DNA of 64,000 nt, taken from positions 128,062,906-128,126,905 of the forward strand of contig NC_133391.1 in the NCBI RefSeq assembly GCF_047511655.1, given 5' to 3'. The first letter of the stretch is position 1, and each line of letters starts with the position of its first letter. This stretch comes from Castor canadensis (taxonomy: Eukaryota; Chordata; Mammalia; Rodentia; Castoridae). The notes beneath the pieces were generated by a model. That model ran no database searches, was not told the DNA's origin, and saw only the letters and a program-made list of their open reading frames with translations. A program made the position numbers and the translations under genes. Below, one piece after another: positions 49,300 to 60,954 of the stretch.

Positions 49300-50300
49300 G
49301 GAACATTTCATCTTTTACAAAGGAATTTCATAGCTGTGATCTTATTTGACCCAAAATAATCTTGTGAGGTAAGTGGGTAGATGGGAAATTAAGTCAACGT
49401 TCATGGACTCTTTACAGGCTGTTTTTCCTATTCCTTATGTAGTTTTGACTGCCTCTCCCCACTTTTCATATATATATTCTCTTATCAATCTACTCACTTG
49501 GATTTTTGAGATGTAACCCATTGTAAGTTGAGAAACATCTGTACAGATTGGTTCTACTACTTATTGGCGCTATAGTTTGGAGTGGATTTTGCGGCTTGTG
49601 AAAAAAGGTTATTATGAGGAAAAGTTTAGAATATACTAGTCTATGGGGATCAAAACTGGCATAATTTATTCATATATTTTAGAAGAAATGACTAGGCAAC
49701 AACCCATGATGGAATGGAACAATTCTGAGGGATGCCAGGAACTTAGGTTTTGGTACCCTGAGTGTCTATGGCATAGGACTGTGGAAAGGCTGTAGTTGGC
49801 TTTGCTCTCTTCCAGTATCTACTCCCTTTGCCCCTTCTTACTGGCTGGTAGGATGCTGAGTATGTCAATACCATGTCCATACAGGTTCCAGTATGAGCCT
49901 AATGAATAGCTTCCTTATTGCAGCTTTTCTGCTTTCTGATTTTCTGTCACTGATGTAACTTCATCCGTATATAAGGAGGAAGGAACTGAGTTGTCATGAA
50001 GTTATTTGAAAATGACATCTAAGAGAAACATCTGAATTTTGTCTTTACAGATGTCACGGGACATAGCTGCTCATGTGATGCCCGCAGTGGCATCTCGGGG
50101 TAGCACAAATCTGGATTTTGTTGATACTTACCAATCCTATGTAGATAGTAAAAGACAGGCAGAACTGGGATTTGAACTTGGGTCTGACCCCTTCCTCATG
50201 TTCTCCCATTCTTCAGGGATTGATTCTGTCTTGCTGAAGTGATCTAATGTTATTAGGTTCAAGGTCAGGATCATTGTGCTGTGAGCATTGCCAGCAGGGT
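49300..50300. other. Intronic, weak MIR/L2 traces only
   Basis: A MIR/L2-like trace at about 49320-49400 (GTGATCTTATTTGACCC, TCTTGTGAGGTAAGTGG) and another at 50150-50240 (GAACTGGGATTTGAACTTGGG). Otherwise nothing is recognised. Confidence 0.4.
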
Positions 50301-50689
50301 ATCACAGTGGGTCAATATACACCTGATCTGACAACAGTTTTTTCTAAAGACTCCTGAATAAAATATAAGCAATGGGACATTTATTCCCTGGGTTTGACTG
50401 GAACGGATCAAATCAGTATGTGGATACTGTTTCTTGGCAGGCTCATAATGCACAGCATATACCTCCCACTTATAATATTCATGATTTTCAAATTCTGAAA
50501 TTTTAAATTTTCTGAGCTTCAGGGGCTTTTATATACAGAGTTCTGCAGAAAAACATTAAGTGTGCCAAAGCCATGTCTTTATCAGTATAGACTGGACTAA
50601 GCCCTGGTCAGTGGAGATTATCCAGGGTCTTCCCAGTATTCTTGCTTAGCTCTAATGGCCATGCCCACCCTGAAAGTCAATGCAGTAAT

Positions 50690-50905
50690 GATGACATTAT
50701 GGTGACTGAAGTTTATTTAGGCACCTACAACAGGACAGGCACTGCGATGGGCTTCATGGACAGTCTCTCCAGTCTTTGTAACAGTCTGATTAAGTGGGTA
50801 ATACTGCTTTGCAGCTGGAGATGGGCAACAGTTTTGAGGCTTGCTGTACTGGTCAGTGGCAGTGCAGACTCAGAACTCAGTACCACTGGACCTCAGAGCC
50901 CAGGC
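50690..50905 (+). mobile_element. MIR/L2-like remnant
   Basis: TTTAGGCACCTACAACAGGAC, AGGCACTGCGATGG and AGTGGCAGTGCAGACTCAGAACTC follow the general order of an ancient mammalian repeat. It is strongly diverged. Confidence 0.45.
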
Positions 50906-51474
50906 TCTGCCTATTCAGTCTACTGTTTGCCTGAGGTGTCTGAAGATGCCACACACACCTAAACTTCTGTGTTCTTCCTGAAGTGCTTTGGAACCAGGAG
51001 ATGGTTTAATATTAATGCCTGTAGCTATTCTCTCAAACAGCTTTCTTTTGGAAAATAAGGAAAAATACGCTTTTTGCTTTAAAAAGGCTTATGGGCTTAG
51101 TTTTAAACAGTTTATTTATTATTATGTTTTTCATTTATATAAAAAGCCATTAATAGGACAAGTTGCTGGCAATATCCTCAGTATTTTTTGAATGGATAAT
51201 GATGAACTGTCTTGACAAGTTATATTTTCTTTAGATTTCTATAGATAGGTTCTATTTTCACTTCATTCATGATAAAGTGAACATTATATTCAGCTATTCT
51301 CAGTGTATGGTTCAGAGGCATGAACTGCCTTCACTGTTTTGCAGCCATCACACCATGCATTCTCCTGAGTTTTTCTTTGGGGCTTGAAGACTGCAAATAA
51401 ACAATTTCCAAGGCTCCATCTGTTATTCCAACAGCTTTTAATTAAAAATATTTTTATTTATGTATTCACGTATT

Positions 51475-51562
51475 CATTCATCTAGTGGCGATAGGGATCT
51501 CACTCAAAGCCTCACACATTGTAGGCAAGTGCTTTACCATTGTGCTACATCCCCAGCCTTTG
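51475..51562 (-). mobile_element. ID-type SINE
   Basis: GGGATCTCACTCAAAGCCTCAC, then GTGCTTTACCATTGTGCTAC and CCCCAGCC. It lies about 110 bp upstream of the exon 2 acceptor. Confidence 0.83.
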
Positions 51563-51671
51563 TGCAGCTTTTTAATGGAAGACTTGTATTCATTGCTTTA
51601 AATATTTGGGATGTGATAACTTTAAAAAACATCCACTGGTACTAAATGCCTTTGTCTCCTTTTTGCCTCAG

Positions 51672-51937
51672 TGGAATGAAACAGTGGAGCTTTTTCGTGC
51701 TAGGATGCCATTGCGGAGACATCGTTGTCGTTTCAAGAGTTATGAGTGCTGCTTCACGGCAGCCGAAGCTGTGGACTGGTTGCATGAGCTGCTGAGGTGC
51801 AGTCAGAACTTTGGCCCTGAAGTGACTCGCAAACAAACAGTTCAGCTGCTAAAAAAATTCCTGAAGAACCATGTTATTGAAGACATCAAGGGAAAGTGGG
51901 GTCAGGAAGACTTTGAAGACAACAGTCACTTATACAG
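51672..51937 (+). CDS. DEPDC1B: DEPDC1B exon 2 (DEP domain)
   Basis: A 266-bp exon between a TTTTGCCTCAG acceptor and a GTAATG donor, phase 0 in and phase 2 out. It opens with [21 protein letters not shown] and encodes the DEP domain: the [19 protein letters not shown] helix-turn-helix core, [20 protein letters not shown] and [11 protein letters not shown]. The fold matches DEPDC1 family members. DEP domains of this kind bind membranes or partner proteins. By my recollection it differs from human at a handful of positions, including a Cys where human has Arg in the YE-x-CF motif. The later exons with the RhoGAP-like domain lie beyond 64 kb. Confidence 0.96.
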
Positions 51938-53423
51938 GTAATGGCACCATGTTAGGCCTGAAGGGAAGGATGCAGGAAGGATGAATAGGTCTCTGGAAAC
52001 TTGCTGATGTGAAAGAATTTGCCTTGCCCACTGTGATATGTTAAGTGGAAGACTGAAAGTGCTCTTAAAAGAAAACTTTGTGTTGGCCCCTCAGAACACC
52101 CTAGAGCAACTGTTTTCTTGCAATGATTTTTTTCAGCAAGGAGATTTTTTTTTTTTTCCATGCCTTTTGCTTGCTTCTAAGTCTGGCTGCAATAAGTTAG
52201 TACTTCCAGGGAATCTGAGGGGTGAAAAAGTACCTCTGGGTTTGACTTTGCTGAGCACTGTGGATTGGTGTATTCAGGGGCTTAGTGGCAAAGTGCATCT
52301 GATCTTTAAATAGCTCATATAAAGAATTGTGTGAGAATTCCCTAATATCTCTGTTTAAGCCTGATAATACAAGTCTGCTTCTCTCCAAATGTTTTTACTC
52401 ATATTTCTTTGCTATTTTCTGTTGTGAACACTTACCACCACATAATCTGAGGGAAAGTGGAGGTCACTCTCCTTACACTTCTAGGCTGTTTTATTAATGG
52501 AGATGGAGGGGATCTATCTAAGATTCAGGTATGGGAGAAGTCTGAAGAGGAATGAAGTCACATAACTCCTGAAGAGGAACTGTTACTGCATAGGCATTCC
52601 AAAGTGCTAAGCACCTAAGAGGAATTAAAAGAAGAAATGGAGAAAACAGTCCCTTAATTTGCTTTCTTTTACTCTAATAGAGAAAAGAAGAATGTAATTA
52701 CAATACATTTAGTGAGTGTGTGTGGGACACAAGGCTTTGAGTAGAGAAAACCTGGGCCTTTTATACCTAAAGCATTTTTTTTTTTAAATTACCCTCTTTT
52801 ACTGGATGCTGAGGAGGCAGAGCAGGGGGGGAAGGGAGGAGACATGAACATAGAGGGCCTAGAACAGACATTGCTGTGCATTTATACTGAGACTTCCTGT
52901 GGCATTGCTTCATCACTCTCCAGTATCCAGATGTTGCAGTTGTCATCTGGGCACTTAGTTGTGTCTCCATTTGACAGTTATTTGTGGCTTTGCTGACCCA
53001 ACTTTTAATTAGGAACCTGCATGGTCCCAGCCTGATCCGAGGCCTTAGTGCTTATTAGTATCAAGCAGTGGGAATTCTTGTGCTGGTTCCACATCCCACA
53101 CTTCACAGGGGATTCTTAAGTGATTATTCTCTTGGGAGACTCTAATTGCCTGTACCCCTCAAGATTTAGCTAGAACGCTTCCGAAAGATTTTCTGGATGA
53201 GTAACTTCCAATCTGTTCTAGTGTGATCTTAAATTGGGGCTTTCTCATGAATCCCATGAGACTTCGTGAGTGTTCAGGAGAGTAAAGTAGGAGCATATTC
53301 CAGGAGCTGACCACCCAGCACTGACAAGTGGGATGCTTCATTCCAGTATTAAGACTTAATCACGTGTCTTCTTTAAAAAACAAACCAGAGCACACAAGGC
53401 AGACTATGTTCCTCGTTAAATAC

Positions 53424-53965
53424 AGCCATCCCTCAGTATCCATGGGACAGTATTGGTTCCAACATCCTTCTATCCTCAACCCCATGGATCAAAAATACAC
53501 AGATGTTCAGGTCCTTTGTAAGATGTATAGTCTTTGCATATCGCCTTCACACATCTTTCCCTATACTATAAATCGTCTCTGTATTACTTATAATACCTAA
53601 TAAAATGTAAATGCTATGTAAGCAGTTGTTATACTACGTTGATTAGGAAATAATGACAAAAACAGTGTACATGTTCAGTATAGATACGAGTGCTGGAGAG
53701 ACTGAGGATCTGTGGGAGGCTGCAGCAGGTTTGCCTACACATCACTTTATCCAGTGTAGTATTAGCATATAAGTTTTGCTTTTTGGAACTTTCTAGGTTT
53801 TTTTTTTTTGCTGTGTTTCCTTGAACTCCTAGGCTCAAGTGCTACTCCTCTGCATAGCTGTGACTACTGTAGCATGCCACCGCACTGGGAGTTTTTGATA
53901 TTTTTGATCCACGTTTGGTTGAATCTGAGAACACAGACCTGTGGATATGAAGTGCCACCTATTAT
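53424..53965. mobile_element. Tigger-type transposon (MER2-like), split by a B1 fragment
   Basis: The left end CAGCCATCCCTCAGTATCCATGG, the inner phrases ACTTATAATACCTAATAAAATG and GTACATGTTCAGTATAGA, and the right end GATCCACGTTTGGTTGAATC match MER2 order. A reversed B1 piece (T-run, CTTGAACTCCTAGGCTCAAG, GTAGCATGCCACCGCACTG, about 53790-53888) sits inside. Confidence 0.8.
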
Positions 53966-53999
53966 GATTTTTTTTCCCTTAGTTTCTGTAATTTGATAC

Positions 54000-54137
54000 T
54001 TGTGAGTCATAAATGGAGCAGTATTTTCTATCCAAAATTTTACTATAGCTTTTTATTTTCCTGAGTGCTTGTGAGTCATAAATGGGGCAGTATTTTCTAT
54101 GCAAAAATTTACTATAGCTTTTTCTTTTCCTGAGTGG
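54000..54137. repeat. 69-bp tandem duplication
   Basis: Unit 1 (54000-54068) and unit 2 (54069-54137) both begin TTGTGAGTCATAAATGG. They differ at 5 of 69 positions (about 93% identity). The unit is unlike any SINE or L1 sequence here. Confidence 0.93.
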
Positions 54138-55055
54138 AAGGTCTGTAAGCTAACTGCTGACTTTTGCCAATTATCTAGATTAATCAGGGATGAAGCCTAC
54201 TTAGACATGTAAATCATTTGTGAAGGTGCCTGTGTCTTGCCTTGAGAACGAGCTAATGAGTGTGCAGCCAGCTGTTGAACACATGCAGGCTTCGTGACTG
54301 GTGCTCAAGACTGGCCTTACCTGCCAGTCCCCTGGGGAGAGCTCTATGGAGCTGCCCCACCACCATGTCTCAGCCACTTACCTCACATAAAGAGCACTAC
54401 TGCCAACTTACCCTGAAGGCCAATGAGGAGAGTTTAAGCTAGAGGCAAGTTCTTAGATCTGAAAATAGCTGAGACTCTATGAGGTGACAAAATTCAGGAA
54501 CATGCTTTGAAAGATCAAGTTTTGTGGAAGAGGAGACCTTAAGTAATGTTGAGAATGCTGGAAAGGACACAGTAGAAAGGACTTCTTGCTAGGAAGAAAG
54601 AGATTAGCATTCGAGAACATGTGTGATATTGCAGACTCCTCACATAATTTGCTATTTAATTCAATACCTGTAGATGTAGGTGGATAGTATCCACCTACTA
54701 ACATCTCCAAAATCATCTGGTTAGTAGTGGAAGAGTCATGATTTAACTTGAGGTTCGTCTCTGAAACCTGTTTTCTTGTGGTATGCCAGGCTTTGTCAAT
54801 TTCTACATGATGAGGTTACTTAGCTTAATAGATAAATTAGTGGTGAGTAAACACAGATAATAAACAAGAAATATTTAGTGTAGGAAGTACATATTTATAT
54901 TTACAGATTTTCTGCAATGAATTACTATGTACTGTGTAATACATATTAAATGAAAGCTGTTGTTTTTAAGAAGTTCTCAAATAAAAGAGGTAAGGGAAAT
55001 GTGGTATCCTGGGTCTGTGGAGGTGGGAAAAAAACTGTATGAAATATAAATGCTA
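54138..55055. other. Intronic, nothing recognised
   Basis: Unique-looking sequence; no exon, repeat or RNA supported. Confidence 0.4.
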
Positions 55056-55062
55056 TGATTCT

Positions 55063-55160
55063 TTTGTTGTTGTTTTGATTTGCACAGCGGGGGATTGAAC
55101 CTAGGGCCTTGCTTATGCTAAGCAAGTGCTGTACCACTGAGCTATACTGCCAGCCCTTGC
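55063..55160 (-). mobile_element. ID-type SINE
   Basis: GGGGGATTGAACCTAGGGCCTTG, then GTGCTGTACCACTGAGCTATAC and GCCAGCCC. Confidence 0.88.
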
Positions 55161-55664
55161 TTACATTTTTTAAAGAGAGAAATCAGATATGTGTTGGATA
55201 ATTTTAAAACAAAGATATGAGTAAAGCCCTTATTTGGAATGGGTCAGACATTATTTCTAGAATAAAAAGGAGTACAAATCATATTTGTTTTGTGAAGGCA
55301 TTTAAATTTGTTAGTCATCTTTTTTTTATGAATAAATGAGTTAAGTAAGAAAAATAGAGTGAATTTAGTGTGTAAGAAGGTGAGCAATCTCCTGCTATCT
55401 GAATGTCTGTAAGAATAAGAGGAGGTGCTGCAGAGAAGTGCCCTGCACTATTGATTGAACCCTTCTTTCCTTAGCCGACACTGATGACGAGAAAGAGTTC
55501 TGGATTTGGTGCTGGTGAAGATGATTTTAGATTTCAATAATGGGCACTCATAGTTGGACCAGATAGTTGTTATCATTTGTCTTTAACAACCTCTCAACCC
55601 TAGACTTCTAATGGAAGTGGAGAACCAGTTATACTACCTTGTATTTTATGCAAAATTTCAAGAC

Positions 55665-55878
55665 ATGTGTGGTGTTACACACCTGTAAAATCCTAGTACT
55701 TGGGAAGCTGAGGTGGGAGGATTGCAAGTTCAAACCAGCCTGGCCTATATGGTGAGTTCTGTGTCAGCTATATAGTGAGACTCTATCTGAATCCATCCCC
55801 CCCAAGAAAAAAAATCATGGTGCTGAAGATGTAGTTCAGTGATGGTATGGTTGCCTACCATGATGTGTGAAGCCGCCC

Positions 55879-55936
<58 letters not shown>
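55665..55936 (+). mobile_element. B1 SINE, ID SINE and (CA)27 tract in series
   Basis: B1 (55668-55800: GTGTGGTGTTACACACCTGT, AGGTGGGAGGATTGCAAG), then ID (about 55820-55880: GGTGCTGAAGATGTAGTTCAG, GTGTGAAGCCGCCC). This is followed without an A-tail by CA repeats at 55882-55936. Confidence 0.85.
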
Positions 55937-55939
<3 letters not shown>

Positions 55940-56589
55940 CAAAGAAAGCAGTTATGAGACAGTTCTACTTCCATGATCTCATTTGATTGTCATGAAGGGG
56001 GTAGACAAGGTGGGTATTTTATCCTCAGAGCACCAATTTTCTTTTTAAAATGTTTAAGCAAAGCACAGGAATGTCTGGTTAAAGAAATTTAATACTTATC
56101 ATTGTGTCTGATCATCTGTATCAAATGATAATTATGTGGTATTAATGAAGGCTAATTAAATGGGTTCTATAAAAATGAAAGCACACATTATGATGATTGT
56201 TTGTTGTGGAGTATTTAGTAAGAAAAGTGTTTGGCTAGTTATAGATCTTTAGCAAGATGGGGTCTTGCTGGCCCTTGACTTGCTCTCATTACTGATCCTA
56301 ACTCTGATGGGTAGCTGTAAGTGAGAAGGGCTCATGGTTTTAGATAGGGATTTGTTGGCTCAAGTGGTTGTGTTCCCCACTGTGTGGAGGACCTGCCTCT
56401 GTTTCTGTATTTCTTTTATCCTCTTTTTGCTTCTTTCTTCCTTCCTTTATGATATCCTTCTCATATTCCCATTTTTTTCCCTTTTCTTTTTTCTCTCACT
56501 TCAGATCTCCTTCTTTTTCTATTTTAATTCCTGTTCCCTCAGATATCCTATGTTCTTTTCCTTTTTTTTCTGATCTGTTTCCAAACTAT

Positions 56590-56712
56590 CGCTTTTTTTT
56601 TTGAGAAAAGATCTAGCAGTGTAGCTTAGCTTGCAGTCCTTCTCAGTCCTTCTGCTTCCACCTCCTGAGCACTAAGATTATAGAGCTGTGTGCTACCACC
56701 TGTGACTCCACA
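56590..56712 (-). mobile_element. B1 SINE (diverged)
   Basis: TTTTTTTTTTGAGAAAAGATC, CAGTCCTTCTGCTTCCACC and GTGCTACCACCTGTGAC. Confidence 0.68.
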
Positions 56713-57004
56713 TTATTGATTTTAAATTGGAACTAAAGTTTGCTGTGTTAACTATTGCCAGATTCATTGAAAATGTTACTCTCACAATTCTTAGTTTAAA
56801 TAGCAGGCGAATCATACTATCAAGTTAAAGACAAAGAAGTGAAGACTGTAGTACAGGTTGAATATCCCTAATCTGAACCAATGTGATGCTCAAAACATTT
56901 CAGAGCCTAGCACAGTGGTGAGTGCCTTCAGTACCAGCTACTTCACTGGCTATGGAGTCCTACTTGAATGCTCAAGTGATCTCTTGCCTCTGTTTCAAGA
57001 GTAG

Positions 57005-58815
57005 CTGGATTGACAGAATTAATATTGTTAATATGGGTATACTACCAAAAGCAATTTCCATCAAAATCCTAATGTCATTCACAGAAAATCTATCCTAAAA
57101 TTCATATGGAAGTATAAAAGACTCAGAATAACAAAAGCAAGCCTGTGCAAAAAAAAAAAAAGGCTAAAAAATCCCGTGATACTTCCCTGGCAGAAGTATC
57201 ACAACACCAGACTTCAAATTATATGCAGAGCAGTAGTAATAAAAAACACTGTACTGGCACAAAAACAGACATGAAGACCAATGGCACGGAATGGAAGACC
57301 CAGAAATAAACCCACACAGCAATAGCCATTTGATTTTTGACAAAAGAGTCAAAAGTCAACAAATGGTGATGGGAAAACTGCATATCACAAATAGAGCCTA
57401 TCTCTCCCTGTACAAAAACCGGTTCCAAGTCTTAAAGGAAGACATACAACTTTGAAACTACTACAGGAAACTGTAGGGAAAATACTGGAAAATAGAGGAA
57501 TAGGCAGGCAATTATTTTCTGACTAGCACTCCAGTTGCCCATGAATTCAGAACAAGAACTGACAAATGCTATTACATCAAATTAAAAAGCTTCTGCACAC
57601 CAAAGGAAGCAATAACTCAAGTGAAGAGAACTCTTGGGATGGGAGAAAAATTTTGGTAGCTATTTATCAGGGTAAGGTTTAATATTCCTGAATATATAAA
57701 GAACTCAACAACAGCAACACCAAAGAACAAACAATCTTGTTAATAAATGGGCAACTGAATTGAATACAGTTCTCAGAAGGAAGAATTCAAATGTCTAAAA
57801 TAAACAAAGAAATGTCTGACATCTTTAGCCATTAAGGAAATGCAAATCAAAATGATACTGAGATACCATCTCACTCTAGCCAGAATGGTTACCATCAAGG
57901 AAACAAACAATAACATATGCTGGTGAGGATGCAGGGAAAAAGGAACCTTCCACACACTGTTGGTAAGAATGTAAACTGTAACCACTATGGAAATCAGTAT
58001 GGAGTCCTCAAAAAATGAAAAATATTCCTACCTTATGACCCTGAGATGCCATTCTTTGACATATATCTGAAGGAGTGTAAATCAACCTACAGGAGAGATA
58101 ACTGTACACTCATAATTATAGTAGCGCTATTCACAATAGCCAAGCTTTGGAGTCAGCGTAGGTGCCCAGGAATTGATGCATGGATAAAAAAATGTGGGAT
58201 ATATCCACAATGGAGTATTAGTTAGCCATAGAAAAGAATGAAGTTACATCATTTGCAGGAAAATTGATGGAACTGGGAATCACAACGTTAAGTAAACCCA
58301 TGCTCATAAAGCCAGATATTCGATGGTCCTGATGACTCAGAAGGTGGAGATTGGGAGGACCACAGTTTGAGAACAGCCTAGGTAAACTCTGAGACCCCAT
58401 TTCAACCTACAAAAACTGGGTGTGGGGACACACGTATGTCATCCCAGCTACATGGGAAGCATAAGTAGGAAGACCACAGTCCACTCCAGCCAAGACATAA
58501 AAAGCAAGATGCTATTCAAAAAATAACTAAATCAAAAAGGACTGGGGACATGGCTCAAGTGATAGAATGTCCGCTGAGCAAATGCAAGGCTGAGTTCATA
58601 CCCCAATTACACAACCCCCTCCCTGCCCCCAAAGACTCAAATATCAGATGTTTTCACTTGTATGCAGGTAGCATAATGAAACCTGCCAAATACTCTTTGA
58701 AAAAGGGGGAGGGGAAAGGTGTATAATAGAGGTGATGAACTTTTTCAAAGCACATTGTACACATCTATGGAATTAATCACAATGAAACCCCCTTGTATAA
58801 TTAATGTATACTAAT
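57005..58815 (+). mobile_element. L1 ORF2 C-terminal and 3' UTR fragment
   Basis: Sense L1 phrases in order: AATTCATATGGAAGTATAAAAGAC, ACTGGCACAAAAACAGACATG, ATGCTGGTGAGGATGCAGG, ATTCACAATAGCCAAGCTTTGG and ATGGAGTATTAGTTAGCC. They run to a 3' end with ATGTATACTAATAAAATAAA. It is split at about 58320 by a trimeric SINE. Confidence 0.85.
58318..58613 (+). mobile_element. Trimeric SINE B1-B1-ID, copy 3
   Basis: A 5'-shortened B1 unit (GATGACTCAGAAGGTGGAG to GAGACCCCATTTCAA), a second B1 unit (ACTGGGTGTGGGGACACACG to GCTATTCAAAAA), linker ATAACTAAATCAAAAAGG, then an ID unit (ACTGGGGACATGGCTCAAG to TCATACCCCAATTACAC). Confidence 0.85.
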
Positions 58816-58989
58816 AAAATAAAGCTTTGCATTTCAGAGCATTTTGGATTTTGGTTTTCAGATTTCAGTGTTTTGGAGTAGGGATATTCATCCAGTAAAG
58901 TTTATGTAAATTAAATCTAAAATCTGGAAAACTCTGAAATCTGAAACATTTCTGGGCCTAAGCATTTTGAGCAATCTGAATTGGGGAAT

Positions 58990-59930
58990 GGATACACACC
59001 TAGACCTGTGGAGCAGAACAGAGTCCAGAAACCAACATATGCTGATATGGCCAATTGATTTTTGACAAAGATATAAAATCAATTTAATGGAAAAAGGTTT
59101 GTCTTTTCAGTAAATGATTTCAGAACAGTTGGCTATCCAGCCGTGTGGATGAGTAAAAATGAATCTCAATCTGAATCTCATAATCTATGTAAAGTTTAAT
59201 TCAAAATAGATCATAGATTTAAATGTAACATTATAAGATTCTTATAAAATCTGGAGAAAACTCTTTGTCCTGAAGTTAAGCTAAGAGTTCTTAAAACATG
59301 ACCACAAAAACAACAATCATAAGAGAAAATTCATAATAATTGGACTTCATCAATATGAAAAAGTTTTTCTGTGAGACACTATTGAGAGGATAAGAAGACA
59401 AACTACAGATAGAAAATATTTGCAATCCTTATACATGACAAGGGACTGATGTCAAAAATTCATAAAGAATACATAAACCCATCAGTAATAGGACAATCCA
59501 GTTTAAAAATGAACAAAAGCTTGAACAGATACCTCAAATAAATACAGATTGCATACAGATGAGCACTCAAGATGTTTCATGGAACAAACCTTAGGGAAAT
59601 GTAAATTAAAGCTGTTATGAGATGCCACATGTCTGTTATAATGGCTAAAATAGAAGTACTGTGGTATCAAGTGGTAGGGAGGAAGCAGAGCAGCTGGAAT
59701 CTCATCCACTGAAGGCGAGAAATCTGGCTTGGTGGTCAGTTTGGGAAACAGTTGTGTATAGAGTTGATTAGTACATGGATTTATCCCTCGGTATTCCTGC
59801 TCTTGGATATTTACCCAAGAGCAATAAAAACTTGTAAGTGAATATTTATGGAAGCTTCATTAATAATTGCCAGTAACTGGAAACAACCTAACTATCATTT
59901 TGTTGAATGGTAACTTTTGTCTTTTGTACA
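58990..59930 (+). mobile_element. Ancient L1 ORF2 fragment
   Basis: CCTGTGGAGCAGAACAGAGTCC, AATTGATTTTTGACAAAGAT, ACAAGGGACTGATGTCAAAA and GGATATTTACCCAAGAGCAA occur in consensus ORF2 order. There is heavy decay. Confidence 0.75.
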
Positions 59931-60009
59931 TCTATAAAATGCAGTACTGCTGGGTTGGGGAAGGTGTGACCCTATGAAGAAGGAGTGTTTGGGAAATAAT
60001 GAAACTCTT

Positions 60010-60120
60010 TTTTTCTTTTAAAAGACAGAGTCTCCTATGTAGTCCAGGCTGATCTTGAAACTTGCAATTCTCCTACTTCAGCCTCCCGAGTGCTGGGATT
60101 ACAGGCATGTACCATTGTGG
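60010..60120 (-). mobile_element. B1 SINE
   Basis: GACAGAGTCTCCTATGTAGTCC and CAGCCTCCCGAGTGCTGGG, then GGCATGTACCATTGTGG. Confidence 0.86.
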
Positions 60121-60954
60121 CGGTAGTTATACAAATGTGTACATGTGTTATAATTGATAGGACTATATACCCCTACACAACCAATTTTTCTGTATGTTAA
60201 TAAGCTGGAGATTTGAAAAGTTTCATTTGAATCTCTAGTGAAAGAACTCTGAATGTAGATTGTTTGAGGTATATGACCTTGCATTCAATTTTTGTGACTC
60301 TGGTAAAAATTCTTCCACCACTATTCTGTAGGTCTTTTGGAGGGATCTGTTGTAGTTACCTCACCTTCAAATTAATGGATGACTCACTCCCTCTAGTGGA
60401 CATCTTTTTTTTTTTAATAGGAAAGCACAAAATGTATGATTTTTCTTTTGCTATTCCTCAACTTTTTTTAAACATTTAAAATTGATTTTCAGTATATATG
60501 AAAAAGAACAATAGAAATTATTCATCAAAGACTGTGTGTTGACATTGTAAGTTGTCTTGGTTCAGTTGGTGTTACCATTGGCACTTGGGTAATATCAGCA
60601 CATCTTGACCAGGATGGACATTTCCTCAGGCTCTAGCCTTAAATGTCTGAGTTACTAAGGCAAGCAAGGTACTGAGTCTCCCTGGAGACTCAAGGAGTCC
60701 TTTTTATTTCTTAAATGAGCAGGAAGAAGAATTTTCCAATATTTAGTTGTTCAGTTGAATTTGGAATATAGCTGGGGATTGGAGGTACTGTCTTTTTCTG
60801 AAATTGTTGCATTTCATGAGCATTTGCTAGAGATTTCTTCACTTCAGCATCTGGCTTGCTTTTAGTGCTGGAAATAGTAATTTTAAGGAACACAAATAAA
60901 TTCACCTGAGACAGTATCTTGTTGATGCTGACCTTTGGTTTTCTTTTTAGATAC

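Larger units (their letters stand above)
40983..51671 (+). other. DEPDC1B: DEPDC1B intron 1
   Basis: Begins GTAAGT and ends in a pyrimidine-rich TTTTGCCTCAG acceptor. It is 10.7 kb and phase 0. The first about 550 bp remain in the CpG island. The rest is filled mainly with SINEs, a split old L1, a Tigger MITE and one MaLR LTR. No alternative exon is recognised. Confidence 0.92.
56853..58988. mobile_element. DNA-transposon MITE split by an L1 that carries a trimeric SINE
   Basis: The left end is ACAGGTTGAATATCCCTAATC (56859-56879). The right half at 58830-58985 has CATTTTGGATTTTGGTTTTC and GGGATATTCATCC. These are the halves of a Tigger-like MITE. A B1-like piece (about 56905-57003) and then a sense L1 ORF2/3' fragment (57005-58815) lie between. 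Confidence 0.6.

Noticed and set aside
50039..50242. 67-codon frame starting with MSLQMSRD
   Set aside because: The later part overlaps a MIR/L2-like phrase (GGGATTTGAACTTGGG), and there is no exon structure or homology.
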